Source: Lysobacterales bacterium CG02_land_8_20_14_3_00_62_12
GTDB taxonomy: Bacteria; Pseudomonadota; Gammaproteobacteria; Xanthomonadales; Ahniellaceae
Direction: 5' to 3'
NCBI GenBank assembly: GCA_002785585.1
Contig: PEUI01000400.1
Location: 439 to 6,169 of the forward strand
DNA: 5,731 nt
The notes beneath the pieces were generated by a model that saw nothing but the letters and a program-made list of their open reading frames with translations, did not search any database and had not been told where the DNA came from. Shown in pieces: positions 4,975 to 5,731 of this stretch; position 1 is the stretch's first letter; every line of letters begins with the position of its first letter. Position numbers and translations under genes: made by a program.

Positions 4975-5731
4975 TCAGCGAGGCGCTGGCAATACGACCT
5001 GATAGATCGGCGCCAGCAGGCGCTCCGACAGCACGATGGCGAGCTTTTGTTGCCCATCCAGCGCCAGTCCCTCGGCCTGTGGCATCGGCGGCAGCGATAG
5101 TCGTTGCGGCGGATGCGACAACGCTTGCAGCCAGGATTGACCGACGAAGCGCGGATAAAAATACAAACCGCGATAACTCAGCACCAAGGCATAGCGGCCC
5201 TGCGGGTCCAACGCCAAACCGGTGATGTCGCCCTGAAATCGACCGAACTTGGGATTGGCCGCCAGTTCTGCCGCGGTCGCGGCGGGCAGGGTGTCAAAGC
5301 TGCCGACACGTTCGGCCAGCAGCGTGCTGCCGGTTGCCGCCGGGCGCAGCGGCAGGCGATACAGCACGCGCGGAAAGTGGCGTTTGGCGATCAGGTAAAC
5401 ACTGCCAGCCGACCCATCCACGGCGACCGCCTCAATATCGCGCGGACCTTCCGGCAAGCGGAAGTCCAGCTGCCAGGCAATCGCCGCGCTCGGCTGATCG
5501 GCGCGTGGTTCGCCGACGACCAACAAGGAGAGATGGTCGCGCAGGCCGCCGTTGTCGCCGGTATCGGCAATCAGCAAGTAGGGCTGACCGTCGAGTTGGA
5601 AGCTGGATAGGTCCTCCCAGTCGGTGGCCGTGGCGGCGACCACGCGGACACGCGCACGCCAACTGCCATCGCGGCTGATCGCATGCAGCACGGCACCGTC
5701 GTCGCTGTCGTTGACCACCCAAAGCTGCGTT
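4975..5731 (-). CDS. Beta-propeller-like hypothetical protein, 5' end outside the window
   Basis: The frame is open from the right edge of the window to TGA 4977-4975, giving about 252 visible residues; the N-terminus lies beyond 5731. The GTG at 5718 is almost certainly internal, because the frame reads TQLW-VVNDSDDG across it. Repeated units with E/D-hydrophobic-A-x-D strands are seen: WEDLSSF, DIEAVAVD, DITGLALD and QAEGLALD. They are spaced as in propeller blades, with an IADTGDN loop after the first. This resembles secreted or periplasmic propellers of the SdiA-regulated, YjiK or phytase-esterase-like type, but I cannot name the family with certainty, and the signal peptide, if any, is outside the window. 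No catalytic motif is evident. It is on the same strand as the SPFH operon, 104 bp upstream of it, but that operon has its own promoter and operator candidates, so the two are probably independent. Confidence 0.8.
   Translation of the reverse strand, partial: TQLWVVNDSDDGAVLHAISRDGSWRARVRVVAATATDWEDLSSFQLDGQPYLLIADTGDNGGLRDHLSLLVVGEPRADQPSAAIAWQLDFRLPEGPRDIEAVAVDGSAGSVYLIAKRHFPRVLYRLPLRPAATGSTLLAERVGSFDTLPAATAAELAANPKFGRFQGDITGLALDPQGRYALVLSYRGLYFYPRFVGQSWLQALSHPPQRLSLPPMPQAEGLALDGQQKLAIVLSERLLAPIYQVVLPAPR

Overview
The window is GC-rich DNA with strong GC bias at third codon positions. It looks like a chromosomal segment of a gammaproteobacterium, probably of the Xanthomonadales/Lysobacterales type. 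That assignment rests on gene content and protein style (SPFH plus Arc-like pair, REC-GGDEF-EAL regulator, LAS peptidase) and is an inference, not a match. I see no tRNA, rRNA, CRISPR array or insertion sequence.

Layout. (1) Positions 69-2471, plus strand: an ~800-residue response regulator with a degenerate receiver, a canonical receiver, and GGDEF and EAL domains that have both lost their catalytic motifs. It is probably a signalling or scaffold protein, not a c-di-GMP enzyme. (2) A short convergent gap, 2472-2587, with weak hairpin potential. (3) Positions 4870 down to 2588, minus strand: a tightly packed four-gene unit. In order of transcription it holds a membrane-anchored SPFH/band-7 protein, an Arc-like ribbon-helix-helix protein starting at or within about 9 bases of the SPFH stop, a DUF4177 protein joined by an ATGA overlap, and, 10 bases later, a predicted fusion of a GNAT-like acetyltransferase domain to a VanY/M15B D,D- or L,D-carboxypeptidase domain. 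A perfect 19-bp palindrome sits over a plausible promoter just upstream of the SPFH gene, so the unit is probably controlled by a dimeric repressor. (4) Positions 5731 down to 4975, minus strand: the 3' part of a beta-propeller-like protein that runs off the window edge.

How it may work together: the SPFH, RHH and DUF4177 genes are so closely coupled that they should be made together, and the peptidase fusion follows them. A membrane- or envelope-linked module with a small DNA-binding-like partner is a reasonable reading, but its biological role is not shown by the sequence. The most noteworthy items are the GNAT-VanY fusion without a signal peptide, the palindromic operator, and the fully degenerate GGDEF-EAL regulator.
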